Source: Candidatus Neomicrothrix sp. UBA814 | Lineage (GTDB): Bacteria > Actinomycetota > Acidimicrobiia > Acidimicrobiales > Poriferisodalaceae | Length of the DNA: 64,000 nucleotides | Direction of reading: 5' to 3' | Assembly: GCA_002296525.1 (NCBI GenBank) | Contig: DBIA01000021.1 | Coordinates: 310,001-374,000, forward strand | Part shown: in pieces, positions 25,143 through 35,284 of the stretch | Layout of the letters: each line of letters begins with the position of its first letter | Position numbering within the stretch: the stretch's first letter is position 1 | Program-made: the position numbers and the translations under genes | The notes under the pieces: generated by a model | The model's database searches: none | What the model saw: only the letters and a program-made list of their open reading frames with translations | Told to the model about the DNA's origin: nothing

Positions 25143-26081
25143 ATGCATCCGTTTCGATTCGGCGTCCAGTTTTCAAAATCTTCCTCAGGTAGCAGCTACA
25201 GAGAAGCTGTTCGAAAAATTGAAGATCTTGGGTATAGCACCGTGTTTTGTCCCGATCATTTTGATGATCAGTGGGCGCCAACAGTCGCATTGACTGTTGC
25301 CGCGGAAGCGACGAATAGCCTGCGTATTGCGACTCTGGTTTACGACGTTGACTACAGACATCCGGTGACGTTGGCTAAAGAGATCGCCACTCTGGATCTC
25401 ATCTCGGAGGGGCGAGTGGAGTTCGGTATCGGAGCTGGGTGGATGCAAAAAGATTATGAGAGCGCCGGAATTCAGTTAGACAGAGCCGGTGTTCGTATTG
25501 AGCGAATGCTCGAGGCAGTTGACGTATTGAAGGGTTTATGGAGCAACGAGCCGTTCAGCTTTACAGGTGACCATTACTCAATCAGAGACCTTCAGGGAAC
25601 ACCCATTCCCTGTCAGCCCGGTGGTCCTCCAATCATTATCGGAGGCGGCGGCAAAAGAGTTTTGACGGCAGCAGCCCAACAAGCAGACATAGTGGGGCTC
25701 AATGCCTCTCTGCACGCGGGGTCGGTAGGTCCTGAAACAGCATTATCCGCCCTAGGGGAAAGGTTTTTAGAACGTCGCAACTGGGTTGAGGAGGCGGCCG
25801 GGGACCGCTTCGCTCAAATCGAACTGCAGATGAACACCTTTATGACAGCAGTAACAAGCTCCACCTCCGAAGCAGAGGAAATGTTCAACGGGATGGCTCC
25901 TATGTTCGGCCTCACGGCTGAACAAGCAAAGACAATCCCGATGGTGCTTGCGGGAACTGTCAACGATGTGTGCGAGCAGTTGGAGCGCTACCGCGATCAG
26001 TACGGAACAAGCTATTGGGTGATCCATGATGGCGAGATTGAAACCATGGCACCAGTGGTCGCGAAGCTAGCTGGCTCATAA
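25143..26081 (+). CDS. LLM-class F420-dependent oxidoreductase (TIGR03621-like)
   Basis: 312-residue luciferase-like (beta/alpha)8 enzyme. Family features: FRFGVQF at the N-terminus, EDLGYSTVFCPDHFDDQWAP, LRIATLVYDVDYRHPVTLAK, SEGRVEFGIGAGWMQKDYES and GGPPIIIGGGGKRVLTAAAQ. F420 use is inferred from the actinobacterial subgroup; flavin use is not excluded. The substrate is unknown. TAGGGT 6 bases before ATG suggests a leaderless message. AddB follows 26 bases downstream on the same strand but is functionally unrelated. Confidence 0.88.
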   Translation: MHPFRFGVQFSKSSSGSSYREAVRKIEDLGYSTVFCPDHFDDQWAPTVALTVAAEATNSLRIATLVYDVDYRHPVTLAKEIATLDLISEGRVEFGIGAGWMQKDYESAGIQLDRAGVRIERMLEAVDVLKGLWSNEPFSFTGDHYSIRDLQGTPIPCQPGGPPIIIGGGGKRVLTAAAQQADIVGLNASLHAGSVGPETALSALGERFLERRNWVEEAAGDRFAQIELQMNTFMTAVTSSTSEAEEMFNGMAPMFGLTAEQAKTIPMVLAGTVNDVCEQLERYRDQYGTSYWVIHDGEIETMAPVVAKLAGS

Positions 26082-26107
26082 TTTGTAGTTCATCGAATAC
26101 TGACCCG

Positions 26108-29100
26108 GTGTCTGCGCCCAGATCTAAGGTGAGTAGCGTGATTGAGACGCTGGCGGTGTCGTTCGGCCGTGAGGCCAACGAGAGACTCGTTGATTTAATC
26201 CGCGAAGCAAAAGATCAAGATGTCTTTGCTCCGGTAACCGTGATTGTGCCATCGAATTACGTCGCAGTAACGCTTCGAAGAGACCTAGCAAGCGGCAACT
26301 ACGGCGCCACGTCTTGGGTAGGCGCAGGTCTAGTCGCCACCGACTTTGTGACTTCCTACCGACTCGCGGAGACACTATGTGGCGAATATTTTCTAGCTCA
26401 GGGACAACAGCCGATACGAGATGTCGTTATTGGGACCTTTATACGTCAGGTCCTGGCAGACGAACCTGGCATCTTCGGACCAATTAGTCATCATGCCAAT
26501 ACCGAGCGAGAACTAGTTCGCGTCTACCGCGAGCTTCGCGACTTGACAGACAACGAACTCGAGTTACTGGCGGCTTCGAGTAGTCGGAGCGCAGAAGTGG
26601 TGCGAGTTTGCATCGCAGCACAAAGAAAACTCAAGGATCAATGGTTCGATGAATTCGACCTTTTCGGTTCGCTGGCGGTGAATAAGGACCGAGTGTCTGA
26701 GTTGGGGAAACTCATTTTGTTTTTGCCGCAACAGTTGGCAAACCGTGAGATTTCATTTCTTCGTCGACTTTCCGCAATGAGCCCCATCAACGCCTTGATC
26801 GGCTTAACCGGCGTCGATGAGGCAGACAGCGGTTCGAAAAACGCAGCAACTCGTTTAGGCACCGATCTTGCGATGGCACAGGGACGAGGGCCCGCAGTTG
26901 GCAAAGTCGTTTCGGTCAGTGACCCTGATGACGAAGTGCGGACCGTGGTGCGTTCAGTCGTTGGCTTACTCGACCAAGGAGTGGCGGCTGGTGAGATAGC
27001 TATTCTTTATCCTCACAAACTTCCGTATAGACGGTTGCTTGAGGAATACCTCAATAAATCTGGGGTTTCCTTCAATGGGCTTTCTTCTCGTTCTATCGCC
27101 AATTCAATGCTCGGTCGCTTCATAGCAACTTTGCTGGCTCTGCCTGATAGCAATCTCCAGGTCGACGAAGTACTCGAATTTCTTGCGAGCTCTCATCTGC
27201 TTAGACGCCGGGGCGAAGAGGCGGTTGTGCCGGCAGTCTCATGGTCACAAACAGCCATATCAGCAGGAGTTCATGCAGGAGTCGATGACTGGTCGGAGAA
27301 ACTTTCCCGGCACCAACAACAGCTTCTGGCTTCGGCCAGCAAGGAGAAGATGCGCACCGGCGATGACGATGCGGCTGTGCGACGCGAGCAGCAAGCTGAC
27401 GAAGTCACCGCGCTTTTAGAATTTATTGTCGAACTTAATCAACTAGTGCAACTTGATGGTCTTCCCAAAGATTGGTTCGGACTCTGCTCTTGGCTAAGGC
27501 AAGTAATCGAACGCTATTTGGGGCACGTTGATCAATCCATTTCACACAAAAATGAACTTGTTGCATTCGAAAGAGTTTTAAACCAGCTCCAGAGCTTGGG
27601 TGAGATCGAACACACCACTAGCTTCTCCGTTTTTCGCCGCTGCTTAGAAACACAACTGCGCGAGAGCAACGAACGCATCGGCACACTCGGCCAGGGGGTC
27701 TTTGTTGGGGATACCCGCCAAGCCTGGGGCCTTAATTTCGAGCACTCTTTTGTTCTGGGATTGGCTGAGGGCGTTTTCCCTCAGCCACCTCACCGCAATG
27801 GACTTCTATCGGACGACGATCGATCCCACCTGAGCCAAACGCTCAGCGTCTCTTCGGATGCAACAGTTGATGAGCAGCGACGGTTTTTAGCAATTTTGTC
27901 GTCATCAACCGCAACTACTCTGCTATTTCCCCGAGGAGATCTGCGACAACAAAGAGAAAATTATCCGGCTCGTTGGCTTGAACAAATCGCCAATGTCCGA
28001 GGAGCTGCTTCGTTAGACGAAGCGCTACTCAGCCCAAAACATCCTTGGGCAGAACATCAGCCCTCTTTTATTGCTGGCCTTAAGAATTCGAGCTTTCCGG
28101 GTTCGTGTCAGGAATTTGATCTCGCTTCTCTGCTCGAAAGCCGAGAACAGGGTCACGACCTTGGAGCTGTTTCACTGAACGACAGATCCGGGTTCGACGC
28201 AGGCCGAGACTTAATTGCTGCTCGAACCAGCGACAGCTTTACTCGTTTCGATGGCAATCTCAACGGACTAGTAGACCCGAAGTTGGTAAGAACCAACGTT
28301 TTATCGTCAACCCGTCTCCAAGAATGGTTTCGTTGCCCGCACAGCTATTTCATACGGCACGTATTGGGAGTCGATGAACCAGAATTCTTTCGACACGAAT
28401 TTCGCATTTCCCCAATAGTTCGCGGCTCATTGATCCATGAGGCAGCCGATCGCTTTTTTCAAGATCAAATCTCCAAGGGGTCGCCCGCTGGTCCGGGTCG
28501 TCGATATACCGAAGATGATCTTTTGTCTATGCGACAGTTTGGTGCGGAAGTAGCGACAGAATTTGAAACACAAGGTCTAGTTGGAAGGCCTCTATTCTGG
28601 CGTCGAGATCGGGAGCAGTTGCTAAACGATCTTGCAGGCATCTTGAAGTTTGACCATCAGCGAGAACCGCGCGGAACTGTTATCGCTACCGAGTTAAAAT
28701 TTGGCTTGCCCGGCGCCGACTTTCCGCCGCTTCAAAGAGAACTCCCATCCGGGCGAACTGTGGCCTTTCGAGGCAGTATCGACCGTGTTGAAAAAGCGAG
28801 TCCAGAGGGTCTAGTCGTCGTCGACTACAAGACTGGTAAACGTGATACCTACAAGAAATTGAGTTCTGAGAATCCAATTTTGCGTGGAGCTCAACTTCAA
28901 CTCCCGCTCTACGCTCTCGCAGCAAATGCTTATCTTGGTGAGGGAAACAGCGAAGTGCACGCCAACTATTGGTTTGCAAGTAACTCCCAACGATGGGCTA
29001 CTGCCGGATATCTCGTCACGGGCGATGTGCTGGACAGCTTTGATAAAGCGGTTGACACCATCGTGAAGGGCATCGAAGAAGGTGTTTTTCCCTCGAGGCC

Positions 29101-29284
29101 TGAACCCTCCGAATCCAAATGGACTGGCTTGGGTAAGTGCGTGTTCTGTGACCCTGACCAACTCGGCACAAAGGGTATAGATGACCGTTGGGAGGCAATT
29201 TCAAGGTCCGAAATGCTTTCTCCTTACGTTCATCTATGGGTCGAAGATGCCGCGCTCGAAGACGAAATTCTGGCTAATGACTAG
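26108..29284 (+). CDS. AddB-like PD-(D/E)XK nuclease-family protein of a recombination helicase-nuclease
   Basis: 1058 residues. The N-terminal two thirds resemble an inactivated UvrD-like fold (VTVIVPSNYVAVTLRRDL) without a Walker A motif. The C-terminal RecB-type nuclease has LIHEAADRFF, IDRVEKASPEGLVVVDYKTG and GAQLQLPLYALAAN, giving the H, D, DxK and QxxxY residues. AddB proteins usually hold an Fe-S cluster with four Cys. Here I see Cys in WFRCPHSYF and the CVFC pair near the C-terminus, but no fourth Cys about 6 residues on. The start is GTG 26108; GTG 26138, preceded by AAGGTGAG, is an alternative. It overlaps the AddA-like gene by 8 bp and should act with it in double-strand break repair. 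Confidence 0.85.
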   Translation: MSAPRSKVSSVIETLAVSFGREANERLVDLIREAKDQDVFAPVTVIVPSNYVAVTLRRDLASGNYGATSWVGAGLVATDFVTSYRLAETLCGEYFLAQGQQPIRDVVIGTFIRQVLADEPGIFGPISHHANTERELVRVYRELRDLTDNELELLAASSSRSAEVVRVCIAAQRKLKDQWFDEFDLFGSLAVNKDRVSELGKLILFLPQQLANREISFLRRLSAMSPINALIGLTGVDEADSGSKNAATRLGTDLAMAQGRGPAVGKVVSVSDPDDEVRTVVRSVVGLLDQGVAAGEIAILYPHKLPYRRLLEEYLNKSGVSFNGLSSRSIANSMLGRFIATLLALPDSNLQVDEVLEFLASSHLLRRRGEEAVVPAVSWSQTAISAGVHAGVDDWSEKLSRHQQQLLASASKEKMRTGDDDAAVRREQQADEVTALLEFIVELNQLVQLDGLPKDWFGLCSWLRQVIERYLGHVDQSISHKNELVAFERVLNQLQSLGEIEHTTSFSVFRRCLETQLRESNERIGTLGQGVFVGDTRQAWGLNFEHSFVLGLAEGVFPQPPHRNGLLSDDDRSHLSQTLSVSSDATVDEQRRFLAILSSSTATTLLFPRGDLRQQRENYPARWLEQIANVRGAASLDEALLSPKHPWAEHQPSFIAGLKNSSFPGSCQEFDLASLLESREQGHDLGAVSLNDRSGFDAGRDLIAARTSDSFTRFDGNLNGLVDPKLVRTNVLSSTRLQEWFRCPHSYFIRHVLGVDEPEFFRHEFRISPIVRGSLIHEAADRFFQDQISKGSPAGPGRRYTEDDLLSMRQFGAEVATEFETQGLVGRPLFWRRDREQLLNDLAGILKFDHQREPRGTVIATELKFGLPGADFPPLQRELPSGRTVAFRGSIDRVEKASPEGLVVVDYKTGKRDTYKKLSSENPILRGAQLQLPLYALAANAYLGEGNSEVHANYWFASNSQRWATAGYLVTGDVLDSFDKAVDTIVKGIEEGVFPSRPEPSESKWTGLGKCVFCDPDQLGTKGIDDRWEAISRSEMLSPYVHLWVEDAALEDEILAND

Positions 29285-32200
29285 CGGCGTCGTACCCTTT
29301 GATCAAGAAGCGCGCGATGTAATCGCCTCGAATTATGGCGAAACTCTATTTGTTGAGGCGGGTGCCGGCTGTGGCAAGACGGAGGCGCTGGTCCGGAGAG
29401 TCACGAAACTTCTACTTTCCTCTGACGAAGTGTCGGTCGATAACTTGGCCGTGATCACCTTCACCAACAAGGCTGCTACCGAACTTCGGCACCGAATCAG
29501 ATCTCGCCTAGAAGACTTGTCGATCAGCTGTTCAGAACCCGAAGAGTTGAAACGCATACGTCTTTCGCTAGAGAAGCTCGACGGCGCTGCCATCTCAACA
29601 CTGCACGGCTTTGCTCGTCGTTTACTTACTGAGCATGCCATCGAAGCTGGACTGCCACCTAGCTTCGAAGTCCTCGATGAGATCTCTAGTCAGGTCAATT
29701 TTTTAGCAAGATTTGAAAGATTTTTGGATTCACTTCTTCTGGATTCTTCTTGGTCTCGGACACTGTTGATTGGAGATGCGCTCGGTATTGACCCCGCACG
29801 ACATCTCCTGCCGCTGGCCACCAAACTCCATGAAATTTGGGATCTGTTAGCGCCCGGTATCACTCTTGAATTGGAATCTATTCAATTTGACGAACTTATA
29901 GCTGACGGTCTTTCTTTAGCTATTAAGGCGGACACTTTCGTCGGCGTCAGTGACTCGGACTCGATGACAGAAGCCCTTGAGATAGTGCGCTCATTCGTTG
30001 ATGAACTCAAATCAGGATTCGATGACATCCAACAAGTATCTGCACTCGCAAACGTCAAATTACCTAGCGGCAAGAGAAGGGGTCGAAAGGAGAACTGGGC
30101 CGACATTCAGAACATAAGGTCCGAATACGAGCAGTACAGAGAACAAATCGCTTCGTTCCGTAACCAACTAGTGGATGTCGTCTTGCGACGCCTCACTACT
30201 TGCGTCACAAATTTTGTATTGGATGGGGTGCGCGAGCAACGAAATCAGGGCTGCCTTGATTATCACGATCTCTTGGTTTCAGCCCGCGAAGTCTTAAGCG
30301 ACCCGCGTCGCGGTCCGCTGATCAGGGAAAAGCTCAATAACCAATACAAACATCTTTTGATTGATGAATTTCAGGATACGGATCCTCTTCAGATAGAAAT
30401 TGCCACTCTTATTGCTTCGCCGATCGACACCCAAACTTCATCTACGTGGCAAACAACACCCACGCTGCCGGGTCGGTTGTTTTTTGTTGGTGACCCTAAA
30501 CAATCTATATACCGGTTCCGACGGGCGAACATCAGCCTCTATCTAGAAGCCCAAGACAAATACGCAGATGGAAAGGTTCAACTCTCAACAAATTTCCGGA
30601 GTACCCCCGAAATCATTAACTGGATTAATGCGGTTTTCGGAAAGCTAATTTCTCCTCGACTCAACAGCCAGCCTCCTTATTCGGAGTTGGTACCAATCCG
30701 TGAAAGCGCTCCCCTAGGGAATGCGGTCACCGTACTCGGAGCTGAACCCCACCCGAATACAGACAAAGTCGATGTGAGGAGTGCAGAGGCCCACGACGTT
30801 ACTCAAACCGTCATTCAGGCCATTCGTGAAGGTTGGTCAGTTAACGATAATGACATATGGCGGAAAGCAAAGTTCAGCGACATAGCAGTTCTCGTTCCGA
30901 CTCGGTCGGCCATGAGCAACATCCAACAAGATTTCGAAAAAGCCGGAGTTTCATATCGCCTCACTTCAAGCAACATTGTTTGGCGAAGCCAAGAAATACG
31001 CGACCTGATCATGTGCCTGAGAGCGATCAACGACCCATCCGACTCTTTAGCGACTGTTTCAGCGTTGCGATCCTCGATCTACGGGTGCGGTGACGACGAT
31101 TTATACCTCTTTAAGATCAATAACCCCAAAGCATGGGACTGGGTCTCGGTAACCGCAAAGGAACACGCGTCACGCGCAAAAGATGGCAACCCAGTCGCAG
31201 TGGGCTTGGCTCACCTCGCACAGTTGCACGCTAACCGAACGACTATGACTCCTTCAGAACTGATGGGACAGATTATTCAAGACCGCCAGATCGAAGAACA
31301 ATGCGCAACGCGAAGGGATCCACGAGAGTCTCTCCGGCGAATCCGGTATGCACTTGATCAAGCTCGAGCATGGTCCGACAGCGATAACGGACTGCTACAA
31401 AAATTTCTTTCGTGGGTCGATCAGCAAACAATGGAGAACGCCCGATCGGTTGAAACAATTTTGTCCGAAGATGATGATGATTCGGTCCAACTCATGACTA
31501 TCCATGCAGCCAAGGGCCTCGAGTTTCCCATAGCCATCATTGCAGGATTACCCCTTAAGGCACGTCAAGAAAATGGAGTGCGAGTCGGATACCCACCTAG
31601 TGCGGACAAGCCCGAAGTGGGAATTAGCAAGGATCTTCAGACAAGCGGCTTCGAAACCTGGGCGGAAGCTGAACAACTCTTCGGTCACGATGAATCCATT
31701 CGAAATCTTTATGTGGCCTGCACCCGCGCTTGCGACCACCTAGTGATTTCAGTCCACCGCAAAGAATCCCCGTCAGTTTCCGATGCGAGAACTGCTCGGC
31801 ATTTGCTTGCTGAAGCCTCGCAGGGCGTAGAACAAACCGAAGTCGATCAATCGAGCCAAGCCAACCAAGTTAACGAGGAAAAAACAAAGGGCACGGTCTT
31901 ACGACCCGCCTTAACCGAATGGCAGAACCGTTACAACCAAGCAATCGCACGGAGCCACCGAAATCGTTTCATCAGCGCGACTTACATCTCTCAAGCTGTC
32001 AACTCAGTTAACAGTGACGCGCCACTCGATCCGGGTCTTATAAAGGACGCATCCGAATCGGAGTTGCCGATACAAGGAAGGGGTCGTTACGGGACAGCCC
32101 TCGGCCGGGCGGTTCACGCCGTGCTTCAGACCATTGATCTCAGAACTGGAAAAGGTCTCACAAACCTGGCTGCTATTCATGCTGAGGCAGAAGGCATCTC

Positions 32201-32624
32201 GGAACTATCTGGAAATGTTGAAAGCCTCGTTAAATCGGCTATTCAAAGTCCAGAACTCCAACAAGCTATTCACAACCGCCATTGGCGAGAACTACACGTG
32301 GCTTGCCCTCTGGGTGATCAAATCATCGAAGGTTACGTTGATCTCGTTTACGAAACCGCCGAGGGTTTGATGGTCGTTGACTACAAGACGGACCAAATTC
32401 AACAGGATGAAATTAACGCCAAGGTCAACCACTACCGTCTTCAGGGGGCCACCTACGCTGTCGCTCTTGAGAAAGCAACTCGCCTGCCCGTTATCCAAGT
32501 TTCGTTTGCTTTTTTGTCTACTAACTCCGATGCGATATTTGTTCCCTTACCTGACCTTCCAGGAGCAATCGCTGAGGTTCATGAAGTTATTGAGCGCGAG
32601 GCGGTGGCTGATAGTCACCCATAA
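29277..32624 (+). CDS. AddA-like UvrD-family helicase with RecB-type nuclease domain
   Basis: About 1115 residues. Helicase motifs in order: Walker A VEAGAGCGKTEALVRR near residue 22, AVITFTNKAATELRHRI, HLLIDEFQDTDPLQI (Walker B), GDPKQSIYRFRRAN, LSTNFRST, LMTIHAAKGLEFP and NLYVACTRACDHL. The C-terminal nuclease has YVDLVYETAEGLMVVDYKTD. The ATG at 29277 overlaps the AddB-like stop region by 8 bp; an upstream start at 29181 lies within that gene and is rejected. With its partner it should resect double-strand breaks. Its last 38 bp overlap the convergent amidase gene. Confidence 0.92.
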   Translation: MTSGVVPFDQEARDVIASNYGETLFVEAGAGCGKTEALVRRVTKLLLSSDEVSVDNLAVITFTNKAATELRHRIRSRLEDLSISCSEPEELKRIRLSLEKLDGAAISTLHGFARRLLTEHAIEAGLPPSFEVLDEISSQVNFLARFERFLDSLLLDSSWSRTLLIGDALGIDPARHLLPLATKLHEIWDLLAPGITLELESIQFDELIADGLSLAIKADTFVGVSDSDSMTEALEIVRSFVDELKSGFDDIQQVSALANVKLPSGKRRGRKENWADIQNIRSEYEQYREQIASFRNQLVDVVLRRLTTCVTNFVLDGVREQRNQGCLDYHDLLVSAREVLSDPRRGPLIREKLNNQYKHLLIDEFQDTDPLQIEIATLIASPIDTQTSSTWQTTPTLPGRLFFVGDPKQSIYRFRRANISLYLEAQDKYADGKVQLSTNFRSTPEIINWINAVFGKLISPRLNSQPPYSELVPIRESAPLGNAVTVLGAEPHPNTDKVDVRSAEAHDVTQTVIQAIREGWSVNDNDIWRKAKFSDIAVLVPTRSAMSNIQQDFEKAGVSYRLTSSNIVWRSQEIRDLIMCLRAINDPSDSLATVSALRSSIYGCGDDDLYLFKINNPKAWDWVSVTAKEHASRAKDGNPVAVGLAHLAQLHANRTTMTPSELMGQIIQDRQIEEQCATRRDPRESLRRIRYALDQARAWSDSDNGLLQKFLSWVDQQTMENARSVETILSEDDDDSVQLMTIHAAKGLEFPIAIIAGLPLKARQENGVRVGYPPSADKPEVGISKDLQTSGFETWAEAEQLFGHDESIRNLYVACTRACDHLVISVHRKESPSVSDARTARHLLAEASQGVEQTEVDQSSQANQVNEEKTKGTVLRPALTEWQNRYNQAIARSHRNRFISATYISQAVNSVNSDAPLDPGLIKDASESELPIQGRGRYGTALGRAVHAVLQTIDLRTGKGLTNLAAIHAEAEGISELSGNVESLVKSAIQSPELQQAIHNRHWRELHVACPLGDQIIEGYVDLVYETAEGLMVVDYKTDQIQQDEINAKVNHYRLQGATYAVALEKATRLPVIQVSFAFLSTNSDAIFVPLPDLPGAIAEVHEVIEREAVADSHP

Positions 32625-33951
32625 GTTCGCCGATTCTGCCCGCTAAGGAGATTGTGAGCTTGTCGCTACCGTATGCCCCTACTACTTGACAACCAATCGG
32701 CAAACCCGATGGCCCTATACCTGTCGGAGGCACTGTCGATGGTAGATAAGCCATCCCGACCATTGTTGTCCATTTAACAAGATCAACATAGTTCCGTGTT
32801 TGGCCATTACAGACAAGGGTTCGGTTCGCAAAGTCACCATCTTGTTGATGCTCAAAAGGTGGTATGAAGCAGACCGGCATAATGATGGCGTCGTAGTCGT
32901 CGAAAAACTTTGCCCATTTAAGTCGTATCTCTTCGCGTCTTACATGGCGGTCAAGCCAAATCCTGTGACCTGGTCCGTCACTATCTGTGCTTTGCGAGAT
33001 GGCGCGCTGCACCAGCCACAAACCCAGCATGGCTGCTTCCTCAGGGTCTATTTGCGGTCTCGCTGATCGGTCAATTGATATTCCATGACTCTCAAGTTCA
33101 TTCACAACTTTTTCAAGATGCGCTCGAACCTCTTGATCAACAGGACAAAACGGATCATCTAACCAGGCACCGACCCTTAGCATTTCAGGATCAGCAGGTG
33201 GATCTTGTAACTGAGGAATCCAAGGCGGCGAATTCCTTTGCATGATGTCAAGTAGAAAATCTAAATCGGTTGAACTTCTAGCCAGGGGCCCAAAGACGTT
33301 GATATCTGCTTCGTTGAGTCCACCTTTGGGGTGATCGAGATACCCGGTGGTTGGGATCACCCCGAAACTTGGCTTATGACCCCAGATTCCGTTAAAGGCA
33401 GCTGGAAACCGAATGGAGCCTCCAATATCGGTACCAATTTCGAATGAAGTAAAGCCCATAGCTACGGCGGCTGCAGCACCTCCAGACGATCCACCCGGCC
33501 CACGGGAAAGATCCCAAGGGTTGTTGGTAGTGCCGAATATTTCGTTGTACGACTGGATATCTCCAGACCAGCGGGGAAGATTGGTTTTACCCATCACTAT
33601 CGCCCCTTCTTTTCGCAACGAAGCGACCACCGCAGCGTCTCGATCGGGGACGTTGTCTCGCAGCTCAATCGCGCCGCCTGTAGATCTAAGGTTCCGTGTT
33701 TCGAGAGCGTCCTTGACCGTTATTGGAATCCCATGGAGAGCTCCTGCAGATTTGCCCTTTTGTCTCTGCTCATCAGCATCGTCTGCTTCTTTCAACGCGA
33801 CTTCGAAATCACGCGTCACTACAGCATTGATCTCTGGGTCCAAACGCTCAATTCGCTCTATGAAGTGTTCGGTGAGTTCCCTACTCAAAAGCTCACCACT
33901 TCGAACTAAGTCGATTTGTTTGAGTGTCGATAAAAGTCCAATTTCGGTCAT
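32587..33951 (-). CDS. Amidase signature family protein
   Basis: 454 residues with the complete Ser-cisSer-Lys site: Lys in PITVKDALETR (about residue 78), the Gly/Ser-rich GPGGSSGGAAAA near residue 154 and the nucleophile stretch GTDIGGSIRFPAAFNG near residue 174. It hydrolyses an amide bond; the family ranges from fatty acid amides to indoleacetamide and peptide amides, and this one cannot be narrowed. ATG preceded by AAGGAG with good spacing. It ends inside the 3' end of the AddA-like gene and follows the sensor gene on the same strand. Confidence 0.93.
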   Translation of the reverse strand: MTEIGLLSTLKQIDLVRSGELLSRELTEHFIERIERLDPEINAVVTRDFEVALKEADDADEQRQKGKSAGALHGIPITVKDALETRNLRSTGGAIELRDNVPDRDAAVVASLRKEGAIVMGKTNLPRWSGDIQSYNEIFGTTNNPWDLSRGPGGSSGGAAAAVAMGFTSFEIGTDIGGSIRFPAAFNGIWGHKPSFGVIPTTGYLDHPKGGLNEADINVFGPLARSSTDLDFLLDIMQRNSPPWIPQLQDPPADPEMLRVGAWLDDPFCPVDQEVRAHLEKVVNELESHGISIDRSARPQIDPEEAAMLGLWLVQRAISQSTDSDGPGHRIWLDRHVRREEIRLKWAKFFDDYDAIIMPVCFIPPFEHQQDGDFANRTLVCNGQTRNYVDLVKWTTMVGMAYLPSTVPPTGIGPSGLPIGCQVVGAYGSDKLTISLAGRIGELMGDYQPPPRAQ

Positions 33952-33970
33952 GGAAATAGCTCCTTACCCT

Positions 33971-35284
33971 TCATCCCCCACTAACAAGGAGAACTTGCCC
34001 TTGTTGGGTTTCAGCGACGATAGACACCTCTGCAAAAATGAGACCTAGCCTGCCCCATGTCACCAACTGATTAGTCGCAAGTTTAATTTCTTGCTCCTCT
34101 AGGTTGCCTTGATGCCATACCTTCCCGTCTCGGGTGTAGAGCATCGAGGTTCCCGAAGGAGTTACGAGCGCATCAATGAGGAGAGCCGCGCCAGGTGGAA
34201 TCACTTCACCTCGTTTCAATCGCTGCCCATCGTGGACCGTGTACTCAGGGTCTTCCGTCATTACTAAGCCGTCTACGACACCAAGTTCAGTGACCTTGAA
34301 ATCAGTGAGGGGGGTACTGATCCATTTATTTTCATCGGTAGAGCGAATTAACACCGAGCGAATCACAGGCCCATTTTCGACAAAGTCTGATACTTCGGGA
34401 CGGGCAAGTTGGTCAAGCGAATAAATGACGCGTCCGGACTTGCGTTCTGTTGCGTAAATTAGGCCGTCTTCTATTTCAGCTTCAACTGCGTCGATTCCCA
34501 TACTTTGCAGAAGACAAAGTGGGTCCACATCTATTTGTTCAACAAGCGACAACACTCGTTCGTGATCGGTGACCCGAAGTCGTGCACTTGTTATCGAACT
34601 CACAAGCCCAGGGGGCAACTGATTCGGCACGGCCACACTTTGCCAATTAACACCAGTTTTTTCACTGATCGCTAGCTCTCTTGAGCACGGGTCTTCTCCT
34701 ACCCAGCCAGCTACCCGCAAGTAGTCTTCTCCGGCGCCTAGGTCGACAGCGATTACATCTACCGAATCCGGAATCTCAATTCGTCGCCAAGACGATTCGT
34801 CTCGCACAAACCAATCGGAAGCCACTCGAGCAACAATCGTGCCTCCGGAGTAGGCATATTGGGTAGTCGCTCCTACCACTGGTCCATCTAGTTCTACCCA
34901 ATGCGCGACGCTAAAGCTTCTAGCGTTATCGGGTTCGCTGACACTTTCTTCTGCGGTGTCGGGAATGGTTTCGTAGGAAGGGGTATCTAGTGATTCCGAG
35001 ATATCACTACTTTCAATCTTAAGGTCCTGAGTTTCGGCCGTTGCATCTTGTTGCGCTACGAGACCCACGGTCTTCGAAGTGTCGCTAGAGCCAGGCAAGA
35101 TAACGGCGAGTGAACCACCAACCAGTGCTACTCCGGCTAGGAAACCTAACCCCGCTAGCAGTCGTCTTCGGCGGCGCAGCCGAGTCGCCGCGCGAACCCT
35201 AACGGCATCTACTATTCCCGGCGTCAGCGCAACCTGCTCTCCTGTGTCTCGTAGATGTTTGCGCACTTCATCATCAAGACTCAT
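33971..35284 (-). CDS. Single-pass membrane protein coupled to an ECF sigma factor, putative sensor/anti-sigma
   Basis: About 437 residues. A short cytoplasmic N-terminus of about 35 residues (MSLDDEVRKHLRDTGEQV) is followed by a basic RRRRR patch, one transmembrane helix (LLAGLGFLAGVALVGGSLAV, about residues 42-61), a Ser/Glu/Asp-rich linker and a beta-rich extracytoplasmic domain of about 320 residues with repeated short strands. I recognise no zinc-binding anti-sigma motif and no named domain. ATG 35282-35284 overlaps the sigma gene by 11 bp. Position and topology suggest it controls the sigma factor, possibly as a ligand-sensing anti-sigma factor; this is inference. Confidence 0.75.
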   Translation of the reverse strand: MSLDDEVRKHLRDTGEQVALTPGIVDAVRVRAATRLRRRRRLLAGLGFLAGVALVGGSLAVILPGSSDTSKTVGLVAQQDATAETQDLKIESSDISESLDTPSYETIPDTAEESVSEPDNARSFSVAHWVELDGPVVGATTQYAYSGGTIVARVASDWFVRDESSWRRIEIPDSVDVIAVDLGAGEDYLRVAGWVGEDPCSRELAISEKTGVNWQSVAVPNQLPPGLVSSITSARLRVTDHERVLSLVEQIDVDPLCLLQSMGIDAVEAEIEDGLIYATERKSGRVIYSLDQLARPEVSDFVENGPVIRSVLIRSTDENKWISTPLTDFKVTELGVVDGLVMTEDPEYTVHDGQRLKRGEVIPPGAALLIDALVTPSGTSMLYTRDGKVWHQGNLEEQEIKLATNQLVTWGRLGLIFAEVSIVAETQQGQVLLVSGG

